From contig NZ_JACHJU010000001.1 in the NCBI RefSeq assembly GCF_014203795.1, positions 1,240,001 through 1,304,000 on the forward strand: a stretch of 64,000 bases of DNA. Direction: 5' to 3'. The position numbers were made by a program, and so were the translations under genes. Source of the DNA: Streptosporangium album (lineage in GTDB: Bacteria > Actinomycetota > Actinomycetes > Streptosporangiales > Streptosporangiaceae). Position 1 is the first letter of the stretch, and every line of letters begins with the position of its first letter. The notes beneath the pieces are model-generated. The model was given only the letters and a program-made list of their open reading frames with translations. It was not told the DNA's origin and did not search any database. Below, one piece after another: positions 34,945 to 42,319 of the stretch.

Positions 34945-35018
34945 TGCGCCGCCAGGGACTCGAACCCCGGACCCGCTGATTAAGAGTCAGCTGCTCTAAC
35001 CAACTGAGCTAGCGGCGC
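34945..35018 (-). tRNA. tRNA-Lys (anticodon CTT), second copy
   Basis: 74-nt cloverleaf identical in every base to the gene at 22743-22816; the identity extends two or three bases beyond each end (79 bp in all) and then stops. Own downstream terminator. Confidence 0.95.
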
Positions 35019-35725
35019 TTGCAACAGGGGTAACTGTAGCAGCAGCCCCGGCGGCGGCGCACATCAGTCGGTCGCGCGGTGATCTCACGGAGATGGTCTT
35101 CCGGGCCTCCCCGGACACGACGCGGGGCCGGACGGTTCTTCACCTGTCCGGCCCCGGGCCTGTGGATAAGACTCGAGGCCGGGCAGTCCCCCAACTGCCC
35201 GACCCCGGCCTCTTCGCGGGCCTGTCCTTCGTCTCCCCCAAGACTCCGGTGGCTCCGCTCAGGGACGCGATCCCCCTCGCGTCCTGTATCCGGTGAAAGT
35301 CTCTGCAATGCTCCCCCCGGGCTTCGCAGAACCCCTTGACCTGCCTTAACACTACATAATCAAATGTAACGAGCACGCCATCCACGGGTTGATTTTGCCC
35401 CTACACCCAGGCTTGACCCATTATTGCCAGGCCAAGGAGAGGGAAGGCACGGACAAGGCGCCCGGCCCGGGCGAGCCTGCGGTTCTCCCCTGGAGCGGCG
35501 ATCCTAGGAGGATCGCCTTCGACGCCTGGCGGGATCTCACCCTCGGCGCCGACTACCCCGAAGACGACGGGCCCATGACGGCGGTGAAGCTGCCACGCGG
35601 GAATTCGACGCTGACCTGGCGAAGCGCGGCCACCTCGGTGGCGCCTTTGCCATATGTCCTGGTCACTCCGTCAAGGAGGACCGCGTGATCACTCATGATC
35701 TTCAGCCTGCCGGAGGAACGCCGCA
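35019..35725. other. 707-bp region without a convincing gene, two hairpins
   Basis: Contains a hairpin at 35124-35155 (GGGGCCGGAC / GTCCGGCCCC, 12-nt loop) and a compound one at 35175-35212 (GGGCAGT / ACTGCCC inside GAGGCC / GGCCTC), which look like tandem terminators. A plus-strand frame around 35450-35600 (EPAVLPWSGDPRRIAFDAWRD) has coding-like composition but no start or ribosome site and no recognised relative, so it may be a gene remnant. Confidence 0.5.
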
Positions 35726-36124
35726 CTACGCCGGCAGTTCGAGCCGGATCTCGCTCTTCTCCCTCAGTGCCCGGCTCACCGTGCAGTATTTGTCCTCCAC
35801 CCGCTGGGCCACCGCACGGAAGACCTCGGCCGCCTTCTCGTCCCCCTCCGGCAGCTCCACGTCATAGGTGACGGTGATGGGCCCGAGCAGCGTGGGCTCG
35901 ACCTTCTCGGCCTGGACGGTCATCGCCAGGCGGACCAGCCGGTGGCCACGCTGCGCGGTGAGCGGCTCCACCGTGACGATGTTGCAGCCACCGAGCGCCG
36001 CGAGCAGCAGCTCGACGGGGGTGAACATCCCCTGCTCGTCGCTGCCGCCCATGGCGACCTCGGCCCCGCGGTCGTTGCGGGCCACGTACCCGTCGTCGGT
36101 CCGTTCGACTCTCACCTGTGCCAT
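35726..36124 (-). CDS. OsmC family protein
   Basis: 132-residue peroxide-reducing protein of the OsmC/Ohr superfamily. Both redox cysteines are in place: Cys47 in LLAALGGCN and Cys114 in DKYCTVSRAL. The ATG at 36124 follows AGGAGGAG. Ohr/OsmC enzymes reduce organic hydroperoxides with thiols; this one, with the KYCTVS motif, is closer to the YhfA/OsmC branch. Cytosolic. The small gene at 36184 upstream is separated by 60 nt and may share its promoter. Confidence 0.88.
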   Translation of the reverse strand: MAQVRVERTDDGYVARNDRGAEVAMGGSDEQGMFTPVELLLAALGGCNIVTVEPLTAQRGHRLVRLAMTVQAEKVEPTLLGPITVTYDVELPEGDEKAAEVFRAVAQRVEDKYCTVSRALREKSEIRLELPA

Positions 36125-36183
36125 GGCGCTCCTCCTGTGACGTTGCCGGTCAGACTACCGAAACGCTCAGAGCGGACAGCGGC

Positions 36184-36459
36184 CTAGGCTTCGGGATGTT
36201 TCGAGAGATAGTCGATGTAGAACGGGCGCAGTGCCTCACCGAGCTGCCCTTCACCGGCGGCTATGGCGTCGCTGAGAAGGGCGGAGACCCTGCTCAGGTC
36301 GTTCGTCGTCTCATCCTCGTTCCCGGCGGACGCCTCGGCCGCCGGAATCACCTTGAGCAGTTCCCACAGGAAGGCGAAGTCCCCGTGGTGTACGGCGTAG
36401 CGGACCGCACGATCGTGTAGCTTCTGGGCCGACAGCGCCTCAAGTTCATCCGTTCCCAA
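36184..36459 (-). CDS. small conserved-type hypothetical protein
   Basis: 91 residues, soluble and helical, with a TTG start at 36459 and a strong AAAGGAGGT upstream. Reads ELEALSAQKLHDRAVRYAVHHGDFAFLWELLKVIPAAEA.., ending YLSKHPEA. No motif or family recognised. The composition and ribosome site support expression. It lies between the oxidoreductase and OsmC genes on the same strand, 54 and 60 nt away, so it could be in one transcript concerned with oxidative stress; that is inference. Confidence 0.7.
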   Translation of the reverse strand: MGTDELEALSAQKLHDRAVRYAVHHGDFAFLWELLKVIPAAEASAGNEDETTNDLSRVSALLSDAIAAGEGQLGEALRPFYIDYLSKHPEA

Positions 36460-36513
36460 CTAACCCACCTCCTTTCGCCCCTCTTGCCCCCAGATAGTGA
36501 CGATCATGCACAA

Positions 36514-37563
36514 TCAGTGAACCAACCGGACGACCATCTTGCCGATGTTGGCACCGCGGAGCATGTCGACGAAGGCCTTCGGGGCGTTCTCCAGGCCGTC
36601 GACGACGGTCTCCTCGAAGGTGATTTTGCCGTCGCGGAGCCAGGCGCCCACCTCTTCGATCATGTCGGGCATCCGGTCGTAGTGGTCACCCACGAGGAAC
36701 CCGCGCAGGGTGAGCCTCTTGCCGACGGCCAGAAAGAGGTTGCTCGGCCCGGGGACCGGCTCGGCGGCGTTGTAGACGGAGATCGCCCCGCACATCGCGG
36801 TTCTGCCGTACGGCCTGAACGCGTCGAGGGCCGCCTCCAGGTGGTCGCCGCCGACGTTGTCGAAGTAGACGTCGATCCCGTCGGGCGCCACCTGGGCGAG
36901 CTGTTTACGGACCGAGGCCGTCTTGTAGTTGAAGGCGGCGTCGAAGCCGAGCTTGCCGGTCAGGTATGCGATCTTCTCCTGCGAGCCGGCGCTGCCCACG
37001 ACCCGTGAGGCGCCCTTCCGCCGGGCGATCTGCCCGACCAGGCTGCCCACCGCGCCGGCCGCGCCGGAGACGAACACCGCGTCACCCTCCTTGAACGCGG
37101 CGATGTCGAGCAGGCCCACATAGGCGGTGAGTCCGGGCATGCCGAGCACGCCGAGGTAGGCCGAGATCGGGACCCCGAGGATCTCCTCGATCTTGCGGGC
37201 CTGGCGGGCGTCCATGACGGCGTACTCCCGCCAGCCGTACCCGTGCAGGACGAGATCACCGGCGGCGAGGCCGGGCGCGCGCGACTCGACGACCTGGCCG
37301 ATCGCACCGCCGTCGAGAGCCTTGCCGACCTCGAAGGGCGGCATGTACGACTCGCCCTCGTTCATCCGTCCCCGCATGTACGGATCGACGCTCATATAGA
37401 GGTTGCGGACGAGGATCCGGCCTTCGGCGGGAGCGGGCAGCTCCACCTCGGCCGGCTCGAAGTTCTCCTCCGTCGGCCATCCCGAAGGCCGCGAGGCGAG
37501 CCGGATCTCCCGCGACACCGTACGGCCGGTGGATCCGGGATGGTTGGACGTGTCATCGGACAT
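36514..37563 (-). CDS. NADP-dependent oxidoreductase, leukotriene-B4/curcumin-reductase type
   Basis: 349-residue medium-chain reductase of the prostaglandin/leukotriene B4 reductase branch (double-bond reductases). Seen: REIRLASRPSGWPT near the start, VDPYMRGRMN, the nucleotide fold GAAGAVGSLVGQIARRKGASRVVGSAGS, and FDNVGGDHLEAAL. No zinc ligands. It would use NADPH to reduce the C=C bond of enones. ATG 37563 follows GGGAGC. Upstream frame extension to 37731 is not needed. Confidence 0.9.
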   Translation of the reverse strand: MSDDTSNHPGSTGRTVSREIRLASRPSGWPTEENFEPAEVELPAPAEGRILVRNLYMSVDPYMRGRMNEGESYMPPFEVGKALDGGAIGQVVESRAPGLAAGDLVLHGYGWREYAVMDARQARKIEEILGVPISAYLGVLGMPGLTAYVGLLDIAAFKEGDAVFVSGAAGAVGSLVGQIARRKGASRVVGSAGSQEKIAYLTGKLGFDAAFNYKTASVRKQLAQVAPDGIDVYFDNVGGDHLEAALDAFRPYGRTAMCGAISVYNAAEPVPGPSNLFLAVGKRLTLRGFLVGDHYDRMPDMIEEVGAWLRDGKITFEETVVDGLENAPKAFVDMLRGANIGKMVVRLVH

Positions 37564-37820
37564 GGCGAAGCTCCCTAAGCAGCACACTCTCTCTCTGGGA
37601 GCCATTCCCCTCCGGAGGAGGGGTGACGGATCATCCGTGAAAGCTTTAACCTCTGTGACTACATGAGTTCGCCAGCGTGGGAGATGCCCCTCCTCCCGTG
37701 TCCGGTGTGCCATCGTCCTGGCGATCGCCATGGCATGACGTGATTTAGTGTCCTGATATATACGCTTTTAGCGCTGTGGATCTATCACCCATCCGATCTC
37801 CCGTGCGAGGATGCCAAGCT

Positions 37821-38189
37821 GTGAAAATCATCGTCAAGATCCTGGCCGTGGCGGCCGCCCTCTGGGTGGCCACCCAGCTCGTGGCGGGCATCACCGTGTC
37901 CGCGGAGACCACCGTCAAGCAGATCGGCACCCTCCTCGTGGTCGCCCTCCTGTTCGGCGCCATCAACGCGGTCCTCAAGCCGATCATCAAGACCCTGGGC
38001 TGCGCCTTCTACGTGCTGACTCTCGGCCTGTTCGCGCTGGTCGTGAACGCCGGCCTGCTCCTGCTCACGAGCTGGCTCGCCGCCCAGCTCCACCTGCCCT
38101 TCCACGTGGAGGGTTTCTGGGCCGCCTTCTGGGGCGCGATCGTCGTCGGCCTGGTGAGCTGGCTGCTCGACCTGGTGCTCGGCGACTGA
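37821..38189 (+). CDS. holin-superfamily-IV-like small membrane protein
   Basis: 122 residues from the GTG at 37821. Four hydrophobic helices, in the order KIIVKILAVAAALWVATQLV, TLLVVALLFGAINAVLKPIIKTLG, TLGLFALVVNAGLLLLTSWLAAQL and FWGAIVVGLVSWLLDLVLG. The GAINAxLKPI..LxxPLxxLTLGLF-like pattern is that of the YvlD/'phage holin family' proteins of bacteria, which are chromosomal and not phage genes. Function unknown. Its stop is five nt before the aromatic lyase-like gene, so they are cotranscribed. Confidence 0.82.
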   Translation: MKIIVKILAVAAALWVATQLVAGITVSAETTVKQIGTLLVVALLFGAINAVLKPIIKTLGCAFYVLTLGLFALVVNAGLLLLTSWLAAQLHLPFHVEGFWAAFWGAIVVGLVSWLLDLVLGD

Positions 38190-38194
38190 GTCCG

Positions 38195-39610
38195 ATGACC
38201 GTTGTCCTCGACGGCACCCGCCTGACCTGCGAGCAGGTCCACCTGGCGGCCCACGGTTCCGGAGTCCTGCTGGGCTCCACCGACCGTGCGGAGACCTCCT
38301 GGCAGACGGCCCGCTCGCTGAGCGGGCCGCTGTACGGCCAGACCACCGGAGTGGGTGCCAACAAGGACGTCACGGTCGAGGCCACCGGCCTTGACCTGCT
38401 CCGCAGCCACGCCGGCGGCGCAGGCCCCCTCGTCGGGGAGCCGCGCGCCCGCGCCACCCTCGTGGTCCGTCTCAACCAGCTCCTCATCGGCGGCTCCGGG
38501 CTCAACCCCGGCCTGCTCCCGGTGCTCGCCGCCGCCGTCAACCGGGGGTTCACTCCCCCGATCCGCACCTACGGCGCCATCGGCACCGGCGACCTGACCG
38601 CGCTGGCCACCACCGCCCTCTGCCTGCTCGGCGAGATTCCCTGGAGATCGCCCTCCGGACCGGGAGACGGCCTCGCGCCCCGGTTCACGTTGACGTCCGG
38701 CGACGCCCTCCCCTTCATCAGCTCGGGTGCGGCGACCCTGGCGGACTCCGCATTGGCCTGCCACCGCCTGAGAATCGTCCTCACCGCCATGACGGCCGTC
38801 GCGGCCCACTCCTTCCGGGCGATCGACGCCTCGCTCGAACCACTGGCGCATGCCGTACAGCTCCGGCCGGAGCAGACGGCGGTCGCGGCCGGGCTGCGCG
38901 CGCTGGTCGGTGTCACCGTCCCGCGCCGGGTCCAGGATCCGTACGGCTACCGCGCTTTTCCCCAGGTTCACGGGGCCGCCCTGGACGCCCTGGACCGGGC
39001 GGAGAAGGTCGTCGGCGAGGAGCTCAACACCGCCCCGGAGAATCCGCTGATCACCGAGGGCCGGGCGTGGCACAACGGCAACTTCCACTCGGCACGGGTG
39101 GCGCTCGCCCTCGACGCCCTCAGAGCGGCTCTCGTCCAGACCGCGTCGCTGAGCGCCGCCCGGCTCGCCACCATGACCGACCCCGCCCATACCGGCCTGC
39201 TCCCCTTCCTCGCCGAGCGTCCCGGCCTGTCCGGCGTGATGATCCTCGAATACGTCGCCCACTCCGCCCTGGCCGACCTCCGCCAGCTGGCCGCTCCGGT
39301 CACCCTCGGCAACGCCGTCCTCTCCCTGGGGACCGAGGACCACGCGAGCTTCACCCCCCAGGCCGCGCGGTCCGCGCTCGATTCCGCCGAACCGCTGGAG
39401 ACGGTGCTGGCCTGCGAGCTGGTGGCGGCCGTCCGGGCGCTGCGCCAGCGCGATCTCCCCTGCGACGTCGACCTTGACCCCCGGATGGACGACCGCCCGC
39501 TGGACGGCGATCTGGACGCGGCACGCGAACTGCTGCCGGGCCTCGCCCGCCGGCTCCTCGCGGGGACGGGGCCCACGGCGGCCGGAGGGCCGCTGCCCGG
39601 CCCGGCATAG
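38195..39610 (+). CDS. aromatic amino acid lyase family protein lacking the Ala-Ser-Gly triad
   Basis: 471 residues of the histidine/phenylalanine ammonia-lyase fold. Seen: YGQTTGVGANKD (equivalent of the YGxNTGFG loop, Tyr47), QDPYGYRAFPQVHGA, and NTAPENPL. In active family members the electrophilic MIO group forms from Ala-Ser-Gly in GSVGASGDL. Here the aligned stretch is GAIGTGDL (about 127-134), one residue shorter and without Ala-Ser, so the cofactor cannot form in the usual way. The protein may be a non-catalytic or differently acting paralogue. It starts five nt after the holin-like gene, suggesting a shared job. Confidence 0.85.
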   Translation: MTVVLDGTRLTCEQVHLAAHGSGVLLGSTDRAETSWQTARSLSGPLYGQTTGVGANKDVTVEATGLDLLRSHAGGAGPLVGEPRARATLVVRLNQLLIGGSGLNPGLLPVLAAAVNRGFTPPIRTYGAIGTGDLTALATTALCLLGEIPWRSPSGPGDGLAPRFTLTSGDALPFISSGAATLADSALACHRLRIVLTAMTAVAAHSFRAIDASLEPLAHAVQLRPEQTAVAAGLRALVGVTVPRRVQDPYGYRAFPQVHGAALDALDRAEKVVGEELNTAPENPLITEGRAWHNGNFHSARVALALDALRAALVQTASLSAARLATMTDPAHTGLLPFLAERPGLSGVMILEYVAHSALADLRQLAAPVTLGNAVLSLGTEDHASFTPQAARSALDSAEPLETVLACELVAAVRALRQRDLPCDVDLDPRMDDRPLDGDLDAARELLPGLARRLLAGTGPTAAGGPLPGPA

Positions 39611-39647
39611 CGGCCGGACGGTCCGTGACGGCCGAGGACCGCCCTGC

Positions 39648-40637
39648 TCAGCCCACCGAGCCGCGTTCGCGGAGTTCGGGGGCCTGAACGATCCGCCGAC
39701 GGCGGGTATTGCCGTCGGCGGCGGCCACGACCGCGCGGACGGCCGCGCGGACGATGCCGTCGATGTCCCAGTCGACCGTGGTCAGTCCGGGAGTGAGCAG
39801 CCCCGACATCGGGTGGTCGTCATAACCCATCACGGACACGTCGGCGGGGATCCGCAGTCCCTGTTCGGCCGACGCCGCGTACACGCCGTAGGCGATGGAG
39901 TCGGCGAAGCAGAAGAACGCCCGGTGCCCACCGGCCAGCATCCGCCGGGCGACGTCCGTGGCGTCGGCGAGCGCCTGGGGTGCGGTGACCACCTCGATGT
40001 CCAGCGCCAGCCGTCCCGCCTCGGCCAGGACGTGCACGTCGGCGGGGCGGTCGGGAGTGCTGGCCCGGGTGGGGGTGAGGACGGCGATGCGGCGGTGGCC
40101 GCGCTCGCGCATGTGCTCCAGTGCCAGGGTCACCCCGGCCCGGTTGTCGAACACGACCTCTCCAGCCGTGCGCGCCCCGGCCAGCGAGTCACCGATCGAC
40201 ACCACCGGCAGGCTGTCGCACAGCTCGGCCCAGAGCGGCGCCGCCGGGTCCACCGGCTGCACGATCAGGGCGTCCACCCGCTGGTCACGGAGCTGCCGGG
40301 CCAGCGTGCGCTCCCGGCCCGGGTCGCCCGCGGCGTCCAGGATCAACGCGTAGCGGTCGTTGTCCTTCAGTGCCCGCCCGATGCCCACGGCCAGGGCCTG
40401 CTGCCAGAGGTCCTCCAGGGAACCGCAGAGCAGACCGATCATCCCGGTACGGCCGCTGGCCAGCGCGCGGGCGATGGGATCGGCTTCGTAACCGAGCTCG
40501 GCGGCGGCCCTGCGGACCCGCTCGATGGTCTCCTCGGACACCTGCATGCCCCGGAGGGCATACGAGACGGAGGCCGGGGAGAGACCGGTGGCCTTCGCCA
40601 CCTCACGTATCGTCGCTCGTTTCCGGGGCTGGGGCAT
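39648..40637 (-). CDS. LacI family transcriptional regulator
   Basis: 329 residues: HTH and hinge at the N-terminus (ATIREVAKATGLSPASVSYALRG), then a periplasmic-binding-like effector domain (IGLLCGSLEDLW through VSVMGYDDHPMS). It should bind a small carbohydrate or related ligand. The upstream intergenic region has three spaced TGAAxCGxxTCAC-type repeats (40719-40758), probably its own operators and those of the divergent amidohydrolase at 40830. Confidence 0.9.
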   Translation of the reverse strand: MPQPRKRATIREVAKATGLSPASVSYALRGMQVSEETIERVRRAAAELGYEADPIARALASGRTGMIGLLCGSLEDLWQQALAVGIGRALKDNDRYALILDAAGDPGRERTLARQLRDQRVDALIVQPVDPAAPLWAELCDSLPVVSIGDSLAGARTAGEVVFDNRAGVTLALEHMRERGHRRIAVLTPTRASTPDRPADVHVLAEAGRLALDIEVVTAPQALADATDVARRMLAGGHRAFFCFADSIAYGVYAASAEQGLRIPADVSVMGYDDHPMSGLLTPGLTTVDWDIDGIVRAAVRAVVAAADGNTRRRRIVQAPELRERGSVG

Positions 40638-40718
40638 CCGGCCAGCCTATGCCTCCATCCCTCCCAAAGAGCATTCTCAACGGAATGACGGCGGTTTGGG
40701 GCATTGACAGCCGGGGAG

Positions 40719-40758
40719 GTGAAGCGGTTCACTGAAACGGTTCACTGAAACGCGTCAC
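40719..40758. promoter_or_regulatory. three tandem LacI-type operator repeats
   Basis: GTGAAGCGGTTCAC (40719-40732), TGAAACGGTTCA (40733-40744) and TGAAACGCGTCAC (40746-40758), spaced 13-14 bp, between the LacI gene and the divergent amidohydrolase. A TTGACA at 40704 and a TATATT-like hexamer near 40790 may be promoter parts. Confidence 0.75.
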
Positions 40759-40829
40759 TTTGAAACATGACAAGGTCAGATAGGTTACCTATATTGTAGG
40801 TAGGAAATAGCTCGAAGAGAGGAGGAGAA

Positions 40830-41720
40830 GTGGCCGTAGACGTGCACCAGCACCTGTGGACGCCCGCGTTCGTGGACGCGCTCCGGCGCCGTACGGCCTC
40901 GCCTCGCCTCGACGGCTGGACCCTCCATCTGGACGGCGAGCCCCCCTACGAGGTCGACCCCGGCGACCACGACCTCGCCAGGCGCCTGGAGCTGAACGGC
41001 GGGCTCACCAAGGCCCTGGTGTCGCTGTCCAGCCCGCTCGGCATCGAGTCGCTGGCCCCCTCGGACGCCTGGCCGATCATCGACGCCTACCACGAGGACG
41101 CCCTCGCCCTGCCCGCCCCGTTCGGGGCCTGGGCCGCGACCTGCCTCAGCGAGATCGACCCGGTCAGGCTCGCCAAAGCCCTCGACCAGGGGCTGGCCGG
41201 GCTGCAACTGCCCGCGACGGCCGTACGGAACGGAGACGACCTCGCCAGGGTCGCCCCGCTGCTCGACGTGCTCACCGACCGCGACCTGCCGCTCTTCGTG
41301 CATCCCGGACCGGCGGCCGACCCCCGGGGGCCCGGCTGGTGGCCGGCCGTCGTCCCCTACGTGCAGCAGATGCACGCCTCCTGGTACGCCTTCGCGACCT
41401 TCGGCCGTCCCCGCCACCCCGGGCTGCGGGCCTGCTTCGCGCTGCTGGCCGGGCTGGCCCCGCTCCACTCCGAGCGGATGATCAACCGGAGCGGCGAGGG
41501 CCGGGGCCTGGTCGACCCGGACATGTTCCTGGAGACCTCCTCCTACGGTCCGCGCGCCATCGACGCGATCGTCCGCGAGCTCGGCATCGACGTCGTGGTC
41601 AACGGCTCCGACGAGCCCTACGCCAGGGCCCCTGACCCCGCGCTCGGCGATGCCGCCCGGCACGCCGTCGCGGTCACCAATCCCCACCGTCTGCTGAACC
41701 GGAAGGAGTCGCGCAAATGA
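40830..41720 (+). CDS. amidohydrolase family protein
   Basis: 296-residue TIM-barrel amidohydrolase. The N-terminus shows VDVHQHLWTP (metal HxH), with later LPLFVHPGP and a terminal NGSDEPYA. Related proteins are 2-pyrone-4,6-dicarboxylate or 4-carboxymuconolactone-type hydrolases, or lactonase-like. GTG start 40830 with GAGAGGAGG upstream. It overlaps a 19-codon micro-ORF by ATGA and is followed by the cysteine dioxygenase-like gene, so probably one operon under the LacI regulator. Substrate not known. Confidence 0.85.
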   Translation: MAVDVHQHLWTPAFVDALRRRTASPRLDGWTLHLDGEPPYEVDPGDHDLARRLELNGGLTKALVSLSSPLGIESLAPSDAWPIIDAYHEDALALPAPFGAWAATCLSEIDPVRLAKALDQGLAGLQLPATAVRNGDDLARVAPLLDVLTDRDLPLFVHPGPAADPRGPGWWPAVVPYVQQMHASWYAFATFGRPRHPGLRACFALLAGLAPLHSERMINRSGEGRGLVDPDMFLETSSYGPRAIDAIVRELGIDVVVNGSDEPYARAPDPALGDAARHAVAVTNPHRLLNRKESRK

Positions 41721-41776
41721 ACGTGAACCAGTCCCTGGGCCGTGAGCGCTGTGCGCTCCAAGGAGGCCGGCGATGA
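41717..41776 (+). CDS. 19-residue micro-ORF between operon genes
   Basis: Short frame MNVNQSLGRERCALQGGRR, preceded by the strong GGAAGGAGT eight nt from its ATG. Its start overlaps the amidohydrolase stop (ATGA) and its TGA overlaps the ATG of the next gene (ATGA). Translation would pass from gene to gene without a break. It may be a coupling peptide or the stump of a deleted gene whose ribosome site remains. Confidence 0.4.
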   Translation: MNVNQSLGRERCALQGGRR

Positions 41777-42279
41777 GCTACGAGACCCTGCCCGCCCGTG
41801 TCCTCGACCGTCGCGAGCTGCGCGATCTGGTCGACGAGCTGGCCGCCGACCCGTCCCGGTGGGAGGAGGAGGTGGACTTCCCCGAGGAGGGGGGCCGCCA
41901 CTACGCCTCCCTTTACCGGGACGCCTACGTCGACATCTGGCTGTTGTGCTGGCGATCGGAGGACGACACCGGCTGGCACGACCACGACATCTCCTCGGGC
42001 GCCGTCCGGGTGGTGGCCGGGACGCTGCTGGAGTGCAACCCCCGCATCGGCGGCGAGCACCTGGAGAACGTGGTCTCGGCGGGCGAGTCGTTCTCCTTCG
42101 GCCCCGACCACATCCACCGGCTGACCGGCGCGGTCGACGGCAGCGTCTCGATCCACGCCTACTCGCCCCCGCTGTGGCGCCTGGGCCAGTACTCCATCAG
42201 CGACAGCGGCGTGATGCGCCGCGTCTCGGTCAGCTACGCCGACGAGCTGCGTCCCCTGGACGAGGCCGCCTTCGCCTGA
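41773..42279 (+). CDS. cysteine dioxygenase-type cupin
   Basis: 168 residues of the cysteine dioxygenase cupin family. Iron ligands by family position: His69 and His71 in GWHDHDISSG and His115 in DHIHRLTG. The Ser after the HDH (HDISSGAV) is conserved in the family. It would oxidise a thiol such as cysteine to the sulfinate with O2. ATG 41773 has AAGGAGG upstream. Together with the amidohydrolase it suggests breakdown of a sulfur-containing or thiol-linked compound. A bidirectional terminator follows. Confidence 0.86.
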   Translation: MSYETLPARVLDRRELRDLVDELAADPSRWEEEVDFPEEGGRHYASLYRDAYVDIWLLCWRSEDDTGWHDHDISSGAVRVVAGTLLECNPRIGGEHLENVVSAGESFSFGPDHIHRLTGAVDGSVSIHAYSPPLWRLGQYSISDSGVMRRVSVSYADELRPLDEAAFA

Positions 42280-42287
42280 CGAGACGG

Positions 42288-42313
42288 CCGGCCGGCTCCC
42301 GGGAGCCGGCCGG
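42288..42313. terminator. bidirectional terminator
   Basis: 26-bp perfect palindrome CCGGCCGGCTCCC / GGGAGCCGGCCGG between the convergent cysteine dioxygenase-like and qcrB genes. Confidence 0.85.
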
Positions 42314-42319
42314 GGCCGG

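Noticed and set aside
22743..35018. integrative element between the two tRNA-Lys genes
   Set aside because: No integrase, excisionase or mobilisation gene, and the content (cydAB, glycosidases) is ordinary; kept only as a question for comparison.
35389..35688. 99-codon plus-strand frame
   Set aside because: Coding-like composition in part, but no start signal or relative; described only as a possible remnant.
37821..38189. prophage holin
   Set aside because: No other phage genes are near; YvlD-like 'holin family' proteins are common chromosomal membrane proteins.
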